A DNA stretch of 64,000 nt. Source: Nocardia suismassiliense (GTDB taxonomy: Bacteria > Actinomycetota > Actinomycetes > Mycobacteriales > Mycobacteriaceae). Numbering within the stretch: position 1 is the stretch's first letter; each line of letters begins with the position of its first letter. A program made the position numbers and the translations under genes. Shown piece after piece: positions 1 through 10,784 of the stretch. The notes beneath the pieces were generated by a model. It ran no database searches. It was given only the letters and a program-made list of their open reading frames with translations, and had not been told where the DNA came from. The DNA is taken from the NCBI RefSeq assembly GCF_900269665.1, contig NZ_LT985361.1, forward strand, positions 2,187,378 through 2,251,377. The letters run 5' to 3'.

Positions 1-279
1 GTCGGGGTGTCCAGCATCGCGGCGGAATCACTGGGCGCCACCAGAATCGGCGATATCGCGATGGATATCGCGCGGCGTTATCAGGTGCGTTCGCTGCTGG
101 TGACCGACGACGCGATTGCGACGGCCCGTGATTACCTGTGGCGCGAGTTCCGCGTCGTGGTGGAATTCGCGGGTGCGGCGGCGTTGGCGGCCGTGCAGAG
201 CGGCGTGTACGTGCCGGCCGACGATGAGCGTCCGGTCATCGTCCTCTGTGGTGCCAACACGGATCTCTCAGTGCTGTAA
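1..279 (+). CDS. PLP-dependent threonine/serine dehydratase, C-terminal part (5' truncated)
   Basis: The reading frame is open from base 1, so only the last 92 codons are in the window. They look like the end of the catalytic fold of a fold-type II PLP enzyme of the threonine/serine dehydratase family (deamination of Thr/Ser to a 2-oxo acid and ammonia). The helix with AAESLGATRIG, a segment ending in EFAGAAALAAV, and the closing VLCGANTDL correspond to the family's C-terminal glycine-rich cofactor loop. There is no ACT regulatory domain before the stop, which suggests a catabolic or racemase-like form rather than biosynthetic IlvA. The cofactor lysine lies outside the window, so the exact substrate is open. 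Confidence 0.75.
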   Translation, partial: VGVSSIAAESLGATRIGDIAMDIARRYQVRSLLVTDDAIATARDYLWREFRVVVEFAGAAALAAVQSGVYVPADDERPVIVLCGANTDLSVL

Positions 280-456
280 TCACTTTCGCATCCCTTTGCC
301 CTGAAAGAAGCACGGGATATCCACATGCGAGAAAGTTGTCCACATTCTCGGATCGAGGCGCCCGGCCGCCCGCCGAATCGATGAGGCTGGAGACACTCCT
401 CGAGGGGAGGAAGTCCCCGGGCAACCGCCACGGGTCGAATGCGAAGGGGCGTCATC

Positions 457-948
457 ATGTACGAGGCGAACGCGACCGTGATCGGCACCATCGTCAACAA
501 TCCGGTGAAGCGGGACCTGTCCAACGGTGAGCAGGTGCTGAGCTTCCGGATGGCGAGCAACTCGCGCCGGCTGGACCGCGTGACGGGGGAGTGGGTGGAC
601 AACGGCACCTTGTTTCTCACGGTGAACTGCTGGCGCAGGCTGGTCGCGGGCGTCGAGGGCTCGTTGCGCCGCGGCGATCCGGTCATCGCCCATGGTCAGT
701 TGCGATCGCTGGAATATCGCAGCAAGGACGGCTCGGAACGGCGCGACCTGGAGATGCGGGCCAGCGCCGTCGGCCCCGACCTCGCGCGCTGCGTCGCCCA
801 GGTGACCCGGTGGTCGGAGATGCGGAATACTGGAGATGGCTTCGGCGCTGAACAACCAGGGCCGGCAGGCGATGGGCCGGGGGAGAATGTCGCTGCCGCA
901 GTTGCGGCGCCACCCCGGACAACCCACCCCGAGCACGCCGACGCCTGA
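457..948 (+). CDS. ssb: Single-stranded DNA-binding protein, OB-fold (ssb paralogue)
   Basis: A 163-aa protein with an N-terminal OB fold: ATVIGTIVNNPVKRDLSNG and FLTVNCWRRLVAGVEGSLRRGDPVIAHGQL-type strands fill about residues 5-110, followed by a short Pro/Ala-rich tail. The tail lacks the acidic DDDIPF-type tip that recruits partners in canonical SSB, so this is probably the paralogue (compare Rv2478c in M. tuberculosis) rather than the essential replicative copy. The start is ATG 457, with AAGGGG at 444-449 seven bases upstream; an in-frame ATG at 439 has no ribosome site. It lies upstream of ettA in the same direction, the order known from mycobacteria. Confidence 0.85.
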   Translation: MYEANATVIGTIVNNPVKRDLSNGEQVLSFRMASNSRRLDRVTGEWVDNGTLFLTVNCWRRLVAGVEGSLRRGDPVIAHGQLRSLEYRSKDGSERRDLEMRASAVGPDLARCVAQVTRWSEMRNTGDGFGAEQPGPAGDGPGENVAAAVAAPPRTTHPEHADA

Positions 949-1036
949 CCCCGGCGCGGCGCAGTTCCGGCCGCGCGTTGCGAGGGGTATCCGCCGGTTC
1001 AACTCACCGTTTCCGACACCGATAGGCTTCCTCCTT

Positions 1037-2713
<1,677 letters not shown>

Positions 2714-2900
2714 TCGAGACCGCGGGCCGGCCAACCCCTCGGGTCGGCCCGCATCTCGGCTGTGCCTCGGCATAGCTGACTTGCTCCGGGATTCAGTCGT
2801 GCCATCGACATGACACCACGGCTAGATCCCGGCTTCCACCGAGCCGACACTTTCAGGCCCGGACCGACAGTTCGTCGCGCCACGATGAAGGACGTCCGTT

Positions 2901-3092
2901 ATGTCTCGGATCCGGTACAACCGCACCCCACCGGCGCCCACAGCCAGTTCGAATCTCGCTAGTGTGGGACACGTGAATGCGCAGGCACAGTTCGAGCAAT
3001 CGGCGGTTCCCACCGTCGACATGGTGGCCGAGCTGATCCGAGGTGCTTCGGCCCCGCTGCCGCCGCAGAAAGACCCTGTCGCGCACACCTGA
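2901..3092 (+). CDS. Small hypothetical ORF between ettA and gdh
   Basis: This 63-codon frame lies in the 567-base space between ettA and gdh, the only plausible coding stretch there. AAGGA at 2888-2892 sits eight bases before ATG 2901. An internal GTG at 2973 has TAGTGT-N7 directly before it, the leaderless arrangement seen at other genes here, and would give a 39-aa peptide starting NAQAQFEQSAV and containing VDMVAELIRGASAPLPPQ. Third-position GC is about 73 per cent by my count, lower than in the neighbouring genes. No family recognised. The rest of 2714-3280 shows nothing I can name. It could equally be non-coding leader of gdh. Confidence 0.3.
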   Translation: MSRIRYNRTPPAPTASSNLASVGHVNAQAQFEQSAVPTVDMVAELIRGASAPLPPQKDPVAHT

Positions 3093-3280
3093 CGTTCGCG
3101 AGTCCGAACGATGCTGTGCCTGGATCCTTCATCCGAGCTGGGCAATCGCGTGGCGAACACCGCGGTGATGGTGAACACCCCAGGATTGGAAGGGATTTCA
3201 CCCCCTCGCCTGCAACGCACAGCTACTCTCGGACCGGCGTCGCTTTGTTACGGAACCGAATCCGAGGAGTTGGCGAAAAA

Positions 3281-6200
3281 ATGACGGTCTCGTCCGAATT
3301 GTCCAGTGCGGCGTGGGCCGCGAGTTTGCCGCAGGTACTGCGCGGCGAACTGGCGACCCTCGAGGAGGCGTATTTCCGCCACGTCGACGCTGGCGATGTG
3401 GACTGCGCGATCACCGGCATCACCCAGATCTTCCGGCGGCACATGGAATTGGCCATGCACCGCCCGGCGGGCCGGGCGTTGGTCCGGGTGTATCACCCCG
3501 ACGACGGCTCCGGCCTCGGCGCGGCGGTGCAGCTGGTCACCGACGACATGCCCCTGCTTGTCGAATCGATCACTTCGTCGCTGAACAGGCTCGGCGTCAG
3601 CGTGAGCGAGGTTATCCACCCGATCTTCGAAGTCGAGCGCGATGCGGAGGGACGCCTGCAGCACGCCGCCCCGCACGAAGTGGACGGCACCAACGGTGCG
3701 ACCGCACTGCGCGAATCATGGATGCACCTGCAACTGCACCCGGCCACCAGCCGGGCGCTGCTCAGCCGGATCGAATCCGGCATGCCGAACGTGATCGCCG
3801 ATGTCCGCCAGGTCATCGGTGACACCGAGGCGATCAAGGATGTACAGAGCAGGCTGGCCGACGACCTGGAGCTGGCCGCCAAGTCGGGCACCGCGCCGTT
3901 CGCGGAAACCGACCTGTCCGACACCGCGAACCTGCTGCGCTGGTTGGCCAGCGGCAACTTCACCGTGCTCGGCTACGCCCGCTACCAGCTGAGCTCCGAG
4001 CAGGGGCGCGAGTCGTCCAACCCGATGCCGGGCACCTGCCTCGGCGTGCTCCGGCCCGACGTCGGCACCGATTTCCGGGTGCCGATCAACGCCACCGACC
4101 GGCCGCTGCTGATGCTGACCCAGGGTCTGGTGCCCGCCACCGTGCACCGCTCGGTGTACCCGTACTTCATCGGTGTCGCCGACTTCGACGAGGCAGGCAC
4201 CATCGTCGGCGAGCACCTGTTCATCGGCGTCTTCACGGTCACCGCGGTGCACGAGAACGTGCTCGACATCCCGGTGATCGAGCGCCGGGTGCGTTCGGTG
4301 ATCGAGGAGAGCGGCTTCGACCTGGAGTCGTTCTCCGGGCAGGCGATGCTCGAGGTCATCCAGTCCTTCCCGCGCACCGAGCTGTTCTCCTCCGACGCCG
4401 AGACGATGCGCCGGACCGCCCTCGCGGTGCTGAATATCGGTCTGCGCAGGCAGGTCCGGTTGTTCCTGCGCGCCGACGGATACGGCCGCTTCGTCGCCTG
4501 CATGGTCTACCTGCCGCGCGACCGCTACACCACCCGGGTGCGGCTGGAAATGCAGGAGATCCTGGTCCGCGAACTGGGCGGCGTCTCCATCGACTACTCG
4601 GCGCGGGTCGGCGAAAGTGACCTGGCCAGTGTGTATTTCACGGTGCGCATGCCCGAAGTCGAGTTCGGTGCGCCGCGCTACGCGGCACCGCCCGCGGACA
4701 CCTCCGAGGCGAACCGGTTGCGCATCCAGGGCCTGCTCGCCGAGGCGAGCCGCACCTGGGAAGACCACCTGAACGACGAGGTCAGCACCTCCACCATGCT
4801 CGACCCGGCGGTCGTGCAGCGCTACGCCGAGGCGTTCCCGGATGCGTACAAGGAGGACTTCGAGGCAGGCCGTGCGCTCGCCGACATCGTCCGCCTGGAG
4901 CGGCTGCGCGAGGGTGGCATCGACCAATACCTGTACCGCAACGCGGATTCCGACCCGGGCACGTGGCGGTTCTCGCTCTACGTCGCAGGCCCCGGCATCT
5001 CGCTGAGCCAGGTGCTTCCGGTCCTGCAGAGCCTCGGTGTCGAGGTGGTCGACGAGCGTCCGTACCAGCTCGAACTGGAGCCGCAGCCCGGCGGTGACCC
5101 GAGCACCGGCGGCGAACGCTGGATCTACGACTTCGGTCTGCTGGCTCGCGCCGAGTTGCTGCGCAGCGCGCTCGACCGCGACCTGGATGCGGAACTGCTC
5201 GAGTCGTCCAAGCGGGCCGCCGTGCTGGAGGCGGAGGTTCGCGGCCTGCGCGAGCGGTTCACCGAGGCCTTCGAGGCGGCCTGGTACGGCCGCGCGGAAG
5301 CGGACGGACTCAATGAACTGGTGCTGCGCGCACGTCTGCCGTGGCGTGCGGTGTCGATCCTGCGCGCATACGCGAAGTACCTGCAGCAGGCCGGTTTTCC
5401 GTACAGCCAGGCCAACATCTGCCGGGTGCTGCTCACCTATCCGGACGTGGCCCGGCTGTTCGTGGACCTGTTCGGGGCGCGTTTCGACCCGGACAACTTC
5501 TCGGCCGAGCACGCCGCCGAGCTGGAGATCCAGGTCCGCGGCCGGATCGACGACGTGGTCAGCCTCGACGCCGACCGCATCCTGCGCGCCATCCTCAATC
5601 TGATCAGGGCGACGCTGCGCACCAACTACTACGTCACCGACGCCGAGGGCATGGCGCGGGACTACATCTCGATGAAGGTCGAGCCGCGTGAGATCAGCGA
5701 ATTGCCCAAGCCCAGGCCGCAATTCGAGATCTTCGTGTACTCGCCGCGGGTCGAAGGTGTGCACCTGCGGTTCGGCTCGGTAGCCCGTGGTGGGTTGCGC
5801 TGGTCGGACCGGCTGGAGGACTTCCGCACCGAGGTGCTCGGCCTGGTGAAGGCTCAGGCGGTGAAGAACGCGGTGATCGTCCCCGTCGGCGCGAAGGGTG
5901 GCTTCGTCGTGAAGCAACCGCCTGCCGCCACCGGTGACCCCGTCGCGGACCGGCAGGCCCTCGGCGCCGAAGGCGTCAGCTGCTACCGCACCTTCATCTC
6001 CGGCCTGCTCGACGTCACCGACAATGTGGATCGCTCGACCGGCGAGGTAGTGCCGCCCGCCCGGGTGGTGCGCCGCGACGGCGACGACACCTACCTGGTG
6101 GTGGCCGCCGACAAGGGCACCGCCACCTTCTCCGACATCGCCAACGATGTGGCCCAGCGCTACGGTTTCTGGCTCGGCGACGCGTTCGCCTCGGGCGGCT

Positions 6201-8230
6201 CGGTGGGCTACGACCACAAGGCCATGGGCATCACCGCCAAGGGTGCCTGGGAGAGCGTCAAACGCCACTTCCAGGAAATGGACATCGACACCCAGACCGA
6301 GGATTTCACCGTCGTCGGCATCGGCGACATGAGCGGTGACGTCTTCGGCAACGGCATGCTGCTGTCCGAGCACATCCGCCTGCTCGCGGCGTTCGACCAC
6401 CGGCACATCTTCCTGGACCCGAACCCGGACACCGCCGCCTCCTACGCCGAACGGCAGCGCATGTTCAAGCTGCCCCGCTCGTCGTGGGCCGACTACGACG
6501 CCTCGCTCATCAGCAAGGGCGGCGGTGTGTGGGACCGCACGGTGAAGTCGGTGCCGATCAGCCCGCAGGCGCGAAAGGCGTTGGGGCTGGCCGACGATGT
6601 CGAGTCGCTGTCCCCGCCCGAGCTGGTGCGTGCCATCCTGCTCGCGCCGGCCCAGCTGCTGTGGAACGGCGGCATCGGCACCTACATCAAGGCGAGCACC
6701 GAATCCAACGCCGACGTGGGCGACAAGTCCAACGATCTGGTCCGCGTCAACGGAAACGAATTGCGCGTCAAGGTGATCGGCGAGGGCGGCAACCTGGGTG
6801 CGACAGCGCTCGGCCGCATCGAGTTCTGCCGCCACGGCGGCAAGATGAACACCGACGCGCTCGACAACTCGGCCGGCGTCGACTGCTCCGACCATGAGGT
6901 CAACATCAAGGTGCTGCTCGACGGTGTGGTCAGCGCGGGCCAGCTGCCCGCGCCGGAACGCAACCCGCTGCTCGCCTCGATGACCGACGAGGTCGCGCGC
7001 ATGGTGCTGGAAGACAATGTGGCGCAGAACTTCCTGATGGGCATGTCGCGCACCGACGCACCGCAGATGCTGAACGTGCACATGCGCCTGATCGAGGATC
7101 TCGAAGAGCGCCGCGGCCTGGACCGGGAGCTGGAGGCGCTGCCGTCGAAGGCGCAGCTCAAGCGCATGCTCGAGGAGGGCACCGGCCTGACGTCGCCGGA
7201 ACTCGCCAATCTCATGGCGCACGTGAAGCTTTCGCTCAAGGCCGACCTGCTCGACACGGATCTGCCGGACAGCCCGTTCTTCGTCACCCGGCTGCCGGAT
7301 TACTTCCCGACGCCGCTGCGCGACCGGTTCGGCGCCGCGATCAAGAAGCACCGGCTGCGCCGGGAGATTCTCACCACGATGATCGTGAACGAGATGGTCG
7401 ACTACGGCGGCATCACCTACGCGCACCGGTTGAGCGAGGAGACCGGCGCCACGGCCACCGATTCGGTGCGCGCGTTCGCCGCGGCCACCGAGATCTTCGG
7501 CCTGCCGGAGATGTGGGCCAGAATCCGGGCGGCCGACGCCACCACCGCAGTGCGTGACCTGCTGGAACTGGAGACCAAGCGGACGCTGGACCGGGCGTCG
7601 CGCTGGTTCCTGAGCAACCGGCCGCAGCCGATCGCGGTCGGCGCGGAGATCAACCGGTACTGCCAGGACGTGCAGGCACTGGCGCCGAAGGTGCCGGGCT
7701 GGCTGCGCGGACATCACGTCGCGACGCTCACCGATCAGTCGGCCGAGCTCATCGCCCGCGGTGCGCCGACCGACCTGGCCACCGAGGTGTTCGGGCTGCT
7801 CAACCTGTTCCCGCTGCTCGACATCGTGGACATCGCCGACATCACCGATCGGGACGGCGACGAGGTCGGTGCGCTCTATTACGCGCTCAACGAGCACCTC
7901 AAGATCGACTGGTTGCTCCAGGCGGTCAGCCACCTCGAACGCGGTGACCGCTGGCACTCGCTGGCCAGGCTCGCGCTGCGCGACGATATGTACTCCTCGC
8001 TGCGCTCGCTGACCCTCGATGTGCTCTCCGCCGGTGACCCGGAAGAGAGCGCCGACGAGAAGATTGCATACTGGGAGTCGAAGAACCAGTCCCGGCTCGG
8101 GCGCGCCCGAGCGGCACTGTCGGAGTTGTTCGAGTCCGGAACCCACGATCTCGCCACGCTGTCGGTTGCGGCGCGGCAAGTGCGAAGCATGGTGAGCGGG
8201 GTGGGCGCCCAATCGGAGGTACCACGTTGA
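3281..8230 (+). CDS. gdh: NAD-specific glutamate dehydrogenase, large (L-GDH180) type
   Basis: A 1649-aa enzyme catalysing oxidative deamination of glutamate to 2-oxoglutarate and ammonia with NAD. It belongs to the roughly 180-kDa class: a long N-terminal half with ACT-like regulatory modules (about residues 60-600), a central catalytic domain (about 750-1250) with the lysine segment NAVIVPVGAKGGFVVKQ near residue 870 and the dinucleotide-domain stretch VVGIGDMSGDVFGNGMLLSE near 1010, and a helical C-terminal region. Start ATG 3281 is preceded by GAGGAG at 3264-3269; upstream in-frame starts lack such a site. The stop overlaps the TTG start of the following thioesterase, so the two are probably translationally coupled. 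The gene corresponds to Rv2476c. In mycobacteria this enzyme is inhibited by unphosphorylated GarA; nothing here shows that directly. Confidence 0.96.
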   Translation: MTVSSELSSAAWAASLPQVLRGELATLEEAYFRHVDAGDVDCAITGITQIFRRHMELAMHRPAGRALVRVYHPDDGSGLGAAVQLVTDDMPLLVESITSSLNRLGVSVSEVIHPIFEVERDAEGRLQHAAPHEVDGTNGATALRESWMHLQLHPATSRALLSRIESGMPNVIADVRQVIGDTEAIKDVQSRLADDLELAAKSGTAPFAETDLSDTANLLRWLASGNFTVLGYARYQLSSEQGRESSNPMPGTCLGVLRPDVGTDFRVPINATDRPLLMLTQGLVPATVHRSVYPYFIGVADFDEAGTIVGEHLFIGVFTVTAVHENVLDIPVIERRVRSVIEESGFDLESFSGQAMLEVIQSFPRTELFSSDAETMRRTALAVLNIGLRRQVRLFLRADGYGRFVACMVYLPRDRYTTRVRLEMQEILVRELGGVSIDYSARVGESDLASVYFTVRMPEVEFGAPRYAAPPADTSEANRLRIQGLLAEASRTWEDHLNDEVSTSTMLDPAVVQRYAEAFPDAYKEDFEAGRALADIVRLERLREGGIDQYLYRNADSDPGTWRFSLYVAGPGISLSQVLPVLQSLGVEVVDERPYQLELEPQPGGDPSTGGERWIYDFGLLARAELLRSALDRDLDAELLESSKRAAVLEAEVRGLRERFTEAFEAAWYGRAEADGLNELVLRARLPWRAVSILRAYAKYLQQAGFPYSQANICRVLLTYPDVARLFVDLFGARFDPDNFSAEHAAELEIQVRGRIDDVVSLDADRILRAILNLIRATLRTNYYVTDAEGMARDYISMKVEPREISELPKPRPQFEIFVYSPRVEGVHLRFGSVARGGLRWSDRLEDFRTEVLGLVKAQAVKNAVIVPVGAKGGFVVKQPPAATGDPVADRQALGAEGVSCYRTFISGLLDVTDNVDRSTGEVVPPARVVRRDGDDTYLVVAADKGTATFSDIANDVAQRYGFWLGDAFASGGSVGYDHKAMGITAKGAWESVKRHFQEMDIDTQTEDFTVVGIGDMSGDVFGNGMLLSEHIRLLAAFDHRHIFLDPNPDTAASYAERQRMFKLPRSSWADYDASLISKGGGVWDRTVKSVPISPQARKALGLADDVESLSPPELVRAILLAPAQLLWNGGIGTYIKASTESNADVGDKSNDLVRVNGNELRVKVIGEGGNLGATALGRIEFCRHGGKMNTDALDNSAGVDCSDHEVNIKVLLDGVVSAGQLPAPERNPLLASMTDEVARMVLEDNVAQNFLMGMSRTDAPQMLNVHMRLIEDLEERRGLDRELEALPSKAQLKRMLEEGTGLTSPELANLMAHVKLSLKADLLDTDLPDSPFFVTRLPDYFPTPLRDRFGAAIKKHRLRREILTTMIVNEMVDYGGITYAHRLSEETGATATDSVRAFAAATEIFGLPEMWARIRAADATTAVRDLLELETKRTLDRASRWFLSNRPQPIAVGAEINRYCQDVQALAPKVPGWLRGHHVATLTDQSAELIARGAPTDLATEVFGLLNLFPLLDIVDIADITDRDGDEVGALYYALNEHLKIDWLLQAVSHLERGDRWHSLARLALRDDMYSSLRSLTLDVLSAGDPEESADEKIAYWESKNQSRLGRARAALSELFESGTHDLATLSVAARQVRSMVSGVGAQSEVPR

Positions 8231-8694
8231 CGAGCTCGTTGAACGGTAACGGGAAGGCGCACGGCGGCAACGTCGTGCTGCCCAAGCGTTTCCACACCCA
8301 GGTAGAGGTCAGATGGTCGGACATGGATGCTTTCCAGCATGTGAACCATGCCCGGATGGTGACCCTGCTGGAGGAGGCGCGGATCCCGTGGCTGCTCGAG
8401 CCCGGTAGGCCGACCGCCGCGCTCGGCACCGGCTGTGTGCTGGCCGACCTGCGGGTGAAGTATCGCGGTCAGCTGCGGCACGAGGACACGCCGCTCGATA
8501 TCGCGATGTGGATCCAGCAGCTGCGGGCGGTCGACTTCACCATCGGTTACGAGGTGCGTGCCGCCAGTGCGGCGCCGGACTCGCCGGCCGCGGTGATCGC
8601 GTCCACCCAGATCGCCGCGTTCGACATGTCCGCGCAGCGGTTGCGCAGGCTCACCGATGCCGAACGCGACTATCTCGCCGAGTGGCTGGACTGA
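8227..8694 (+). CDS. Acyl-CoA thioesterase, hotdog fold (4HBT type)
   Basis: A 155-aa single hotdog-domain protein. The family signature lies at about residues 28-42: VRWSDMDAFQHVNHA, with the catalytic Asp and the conserved His-Val-Asn-His of 4-hydroxybenzoyl-CoA/YbgC-type thioesterases. It should hydrolyse an acyl-CoA thioester in the cytosol; chain length cannot be told. The start is TTG 8227, supported by GGAGG at 8215-8219 with correct spacing, and it overlaps the gdh stop (TTGA). This argues for coupled translation with the glutamate dehydrogenase. It matches Rv2475c in position. Confidence 0.88.
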   Translation: MTSSLNGNGKAHGGNVVLPKRFHTQVEVRWSDMDAFQHVNHARMVTLLEEARIPWLLEPGRPTAALGTGCVLADLRVKYRGQLRHEDTPLDIAMWIQQLRAVDFTIGYEVRAASAAPDSPAAVIASTQIAAFDMSAQRLRRLTDAERDYLAEWLD

Positions 8695-8734
8695 TCCACA
8701 TCGGTAGTCACGTAGCGCGAACGGCAGCACAGCC

Positions 8735-9403
8735 GTGATGGCGGAACAGCGTGTGCTGCACGTGCCCGATCCGGCGGAGCGAGAGAACCTCGCGACGTTC
8801 CTGACTCGGGCACTGCGGCTGGACCCCGCGGTGGTGGTACGTATCCGCCGCCGCGGGGAGCAGCACGTCTCGGCCTGGGTGGCAACGGGTTTCGAGGCGC
8901 TCGCGGTCCGCACCATCGTCGGCGAGCTCGGCGTCGACGATGTCACCGTCGGCGCCGACATGGTGCTGGCCGGGCTCGGCTCCGGCCTGCCCATCGACCT
9001 CGGCTATTCGATGGACTCCGCTTGGCGTGGGGCATTGCCCCCGATGGACGGTTTCAGCCACATCGACGACGTCCCGGCCCGCACCCTGGTCGAACTCGCC
9101 GAGCAGGGCGCGCGGTTGGCCAAGGAACATGGCAGCAGTCACGGCCCGCCCGCCTCGCTGCTCGACCAAGCTGTACTGACCGTCTCCGGTGGCGACATCG
9201 AGGTGGAGGTCCCGATGCGCGTCGTCTTCGCCCTCACCGCAATGGATTTCATCCCGCACTCCGGTGACAAAGCCGACCCCGCCCGCATCCTCCCCACCGA
9301 GATCGTCCGCGTCCGCGCCACCAACACCTGGCTGCGCATAGACGCCCGCTACGGTTCGGTGGCCCGCCGCCGAGGTGGCGGCATCTCCCTCTCCCCGAGC
9401 TGA
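8735..9403 (+). CDS. Conserved actinobacterial protein of unknown function (Rv2474c-like)
   Basis: A 222-aa soluble protein without signal peptide or membrane helix. I do not recognise a catalytic motif. It begins with a GTG-ATG pair (8735/8738) 40 bases after the thioesterase stop and continues the gdh-thioesterase operon. Sequence features are an N-terminal part with RVLHVPDPAERENLATFLTR, a region AVRTIVGELGVDDVTVGADMV-like, and a basic, Gly/Ser-rich C-terminus (VARRRGGGISLSPS). Position and length suggest the conserved hypothetical that follows the thioesterase in M. tuberculosis. A role linked to glutamate or acyl-CoA metabolism would only be guessed from context. The 259 bases after it (9404-9662) contain no gene I can support. 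Confidence 0.75.
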   Translation: MMAEQRVLHVPDPAERENLATFLTRALRLDPAVVVRIRRRGEQHVSAWVATGFEALAVRTIVGELGVDDVTVGADMVLAGLGSGLPIDLGYSMDSAWRGALPPMDGFSHIDDVPARTLVELAEQGARLAKEHGSSHGPPASLLDQAVLTVSGGDIEVEVPMRVVFALTAMDFIPHSGDKADPARILPTEIVRVRATNTWLRIDARYGSVARRRGGGISLSPS

Positions 9404-9662
9404 TCCACCGTCAGTCGCCCAGCCGGGCAACGGATTGCACGCCTCGGCATAAGGCCGCCTCCGAACCGATGCTGCGGCGACTGATCGGCGGGTTTCCCTA
9501 GGCCACACCAAGGCCGGCGCCGTCGCCAGCCGCCCAGCAGGCCAGCGGATCGCGCCGCCTGCTGCACATCGAGATCCGCACCCTCTCTTGGGATCCGCAC
9601 TCGCTAGGAGCGCCACAGCCGGTGCGTCTCCCGTGAACGAGTGCGGCGGTTGCCTGCAGCGG

Positions 9663-9974
9663 TCAGGGGAGGCCGAGTAGGCGGAGGAGGGCGGTGGTTG
9701 CTGCGGCGGCGAGGATCACCAGCAGGATGGGTCGTTTGCGCCAGGCCAGTAGGGCGGCCACGAGAACGCCTGCGGGGAGCGCGAATCCGAAGTGGCCGGA
9801 GGCGGTGGGCAGCGCGGTGACCGCCACCAGAGCGGCGAGGAGAACGACCGCGCCGACCTCCAGCAGCTGAATTGTGCGGGCAGGGAAGCGGATACGGTCA
9901 CGCAGCGCTGGACCGGACCAGCGGAAGGCGTAGGTTCCCAGAGCGAGGGCGATCATGCCCGCGATCAGCATCAT
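9663..9974 (-). CDS. azlD: AzlD-family branched-chain amino acid transporter, small subunit
   Basis: A 103-aa membrane protein with three or four hydrophobic helices: an N-terminal MMLIAGMIALALGTYAFRW, then GAVVLLAALVAVTAL, FALPAGVLVAALLAW and PILLVILAAAATTALLRLL. Size and the early TYAFRW motif fit AzlD, the small partner of AzlC in the LIV-E type exporter of branched-chain amino acids and their analogues. Its ATG overlaps the stop of azlC (ATGA, 9974-9971), so both subunits are translationally coupled. It is transcribed away from the XRE-cupin regulator. Confidence 0.85.
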   Translation of the reverse strand: MMLIAGMIALALGTYAFRWSGPALRDRIRFPARTIQLLEVGAVVLLAALVAVTALPTASGHFGFALPAGVLVAALLAWRKRPILLVILAAAATTALLRLLGLP

Positions 9975-10705
9975 TCGACACCTGATTCACACGTGGTCCG
10001 CTCGCAATCAGCAGCGTCCGATTCAGCAGTGGTTCCCTTACCACCCCAAGGCCCCACGAAGAACAAACCCGAAAGCGCCACCAGCACAGGCATTCCCGCA
10101 GGCAAGAACGGCGCACTGGCCACCGCCGCCACCGCACCCACCAGCGCCGCGCGCCGTGTCGCTATGTCCCGCAACGCCGGAACGATCAACGCGAGCAGCA
10201 CCGCGGGGAACACCGCGTCCAATCCGAACGCCGCGGTATCCGGCACAAACGACCCGATCACCGCACCGAGCGCGGCACCAACTGGCCAGGCCAGCAGCAC
10301 ACCGAAACCGCAGGCCCAGTAGGCAGCCCGCTTCCGCTCGGCGTCGGGTTGAGCAAGCGACATCGCCACCGACTCGTCGTTCATCAGGTGCACACCCAGG
10401 AACCGCCGCCACCCGGTACCGACCACATCGGGCACCGACAACCCGTACGGCAGATGCCGAGCATTGACCACCAGCCCGGCCAGCACGGCCGCGATCGGAC
10501 TGCCACCGGCCGCGACAATCCCGATGAACAGAAACTCCGCACCCCCGGCGAGCACCACGATCCCGAGCACAATGGGCAGCCACGCAGGGAGGCCGGTGGT
10601 CACCGCCGTCGCACCGTAGGACACCCCGATCACCCCGACGGCAAGGCACACCGCCGCGATCCCGGAGAACGTATCCCTGCCGAGTGTTCGCCATATCGAA
10701 CGCAT
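9971..10705 (-). CDS. azlC: AzlC-family branched-chain amino acid exporter, large subunit
   Basis: A 244-aa membrane protein with about eight hydrophobic segments. The stretch VLAGLVVNARHLPYGLS (about residue 80) is the conserved NARH motif of AzlC, and HLMNDESVAMS follows in the expected place. With AzlD it forms an exporter for branched-chain amino acids. ATG 10705 is preferred over the upstream in-frame start at 10741. No ribosome site precedes it, but a -10-like CACTAT (minus strand, 10718-10713) lies seven bases before the ATG and TTGACG 17 bases further up, so the mRNA is probably leaderless. It is divergent from the XRE-cupin gene, the usual azlCD arrangement. Confidence 0.9.
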   Translation of the reverse strand: MRSIWRTLGRDTFSGIAAVCLAVGVIGVSYGATAVTTGLPAWLPIVLGIVVLAGGAEFLFIGIVAAGGSPIAAVLAGLVVNARHLPYGLSVPDVVGTGWRRFLGVHLMNDESVAMSLAQPDAERKRAAYWACGFGVLLAWPVGAALGAVIGSFVPDTAAFGLDAVFPAVLLALIVPALRDIATRRAALVGAVAAVASAPFLPAGMPVLVALSGLFFVGPWGGKGTTAESDAADCERTTCESGVE

Positions 10706-10712
10706 GTAGCTT

Positions 10713-10753
10713 ATAGTGAACACAGCAAACCGATCCGTCAATATGGTTTCCTG
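10713..10753 (-). promoter_or_regulatory. azlC promoter with imperfect inverted-repeat operator
   Basis: On the minus strand TTGACG (10741-10736), a 17-base spacer and CACTAT (10718-10713) form a promoter that would start at the azlC ATG. Between and around these elements lies an imperfect inverted repeat, CAGCAAACC (10723-10731) and GGTTTCCTG (10745-10753), 8 of 9 positions matching, spacer 13. Its position over the -35 and spacer suggests an operator for the divergent XRE-cupin regulator. Binding is inferred. Confidence 0.45.
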
Positions 10754-10784
10754 TTGAGTGTTCGATCACACGATGGGAGGGCAA

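Noticed and set aside
2822..3220. 132-codon minus-strand frame between ettA and gdh
   Set aside because: Cys-rich, no motif, no ribosome site, poorer than the plus-strand small ORF.
3716..8212. 1498-codon frame antisense to gdh
   Set aside because: A shadow of the strongly biased gdh codons; no motifs and a composition of Arg/Gly/Val/His typical for antisense frames.
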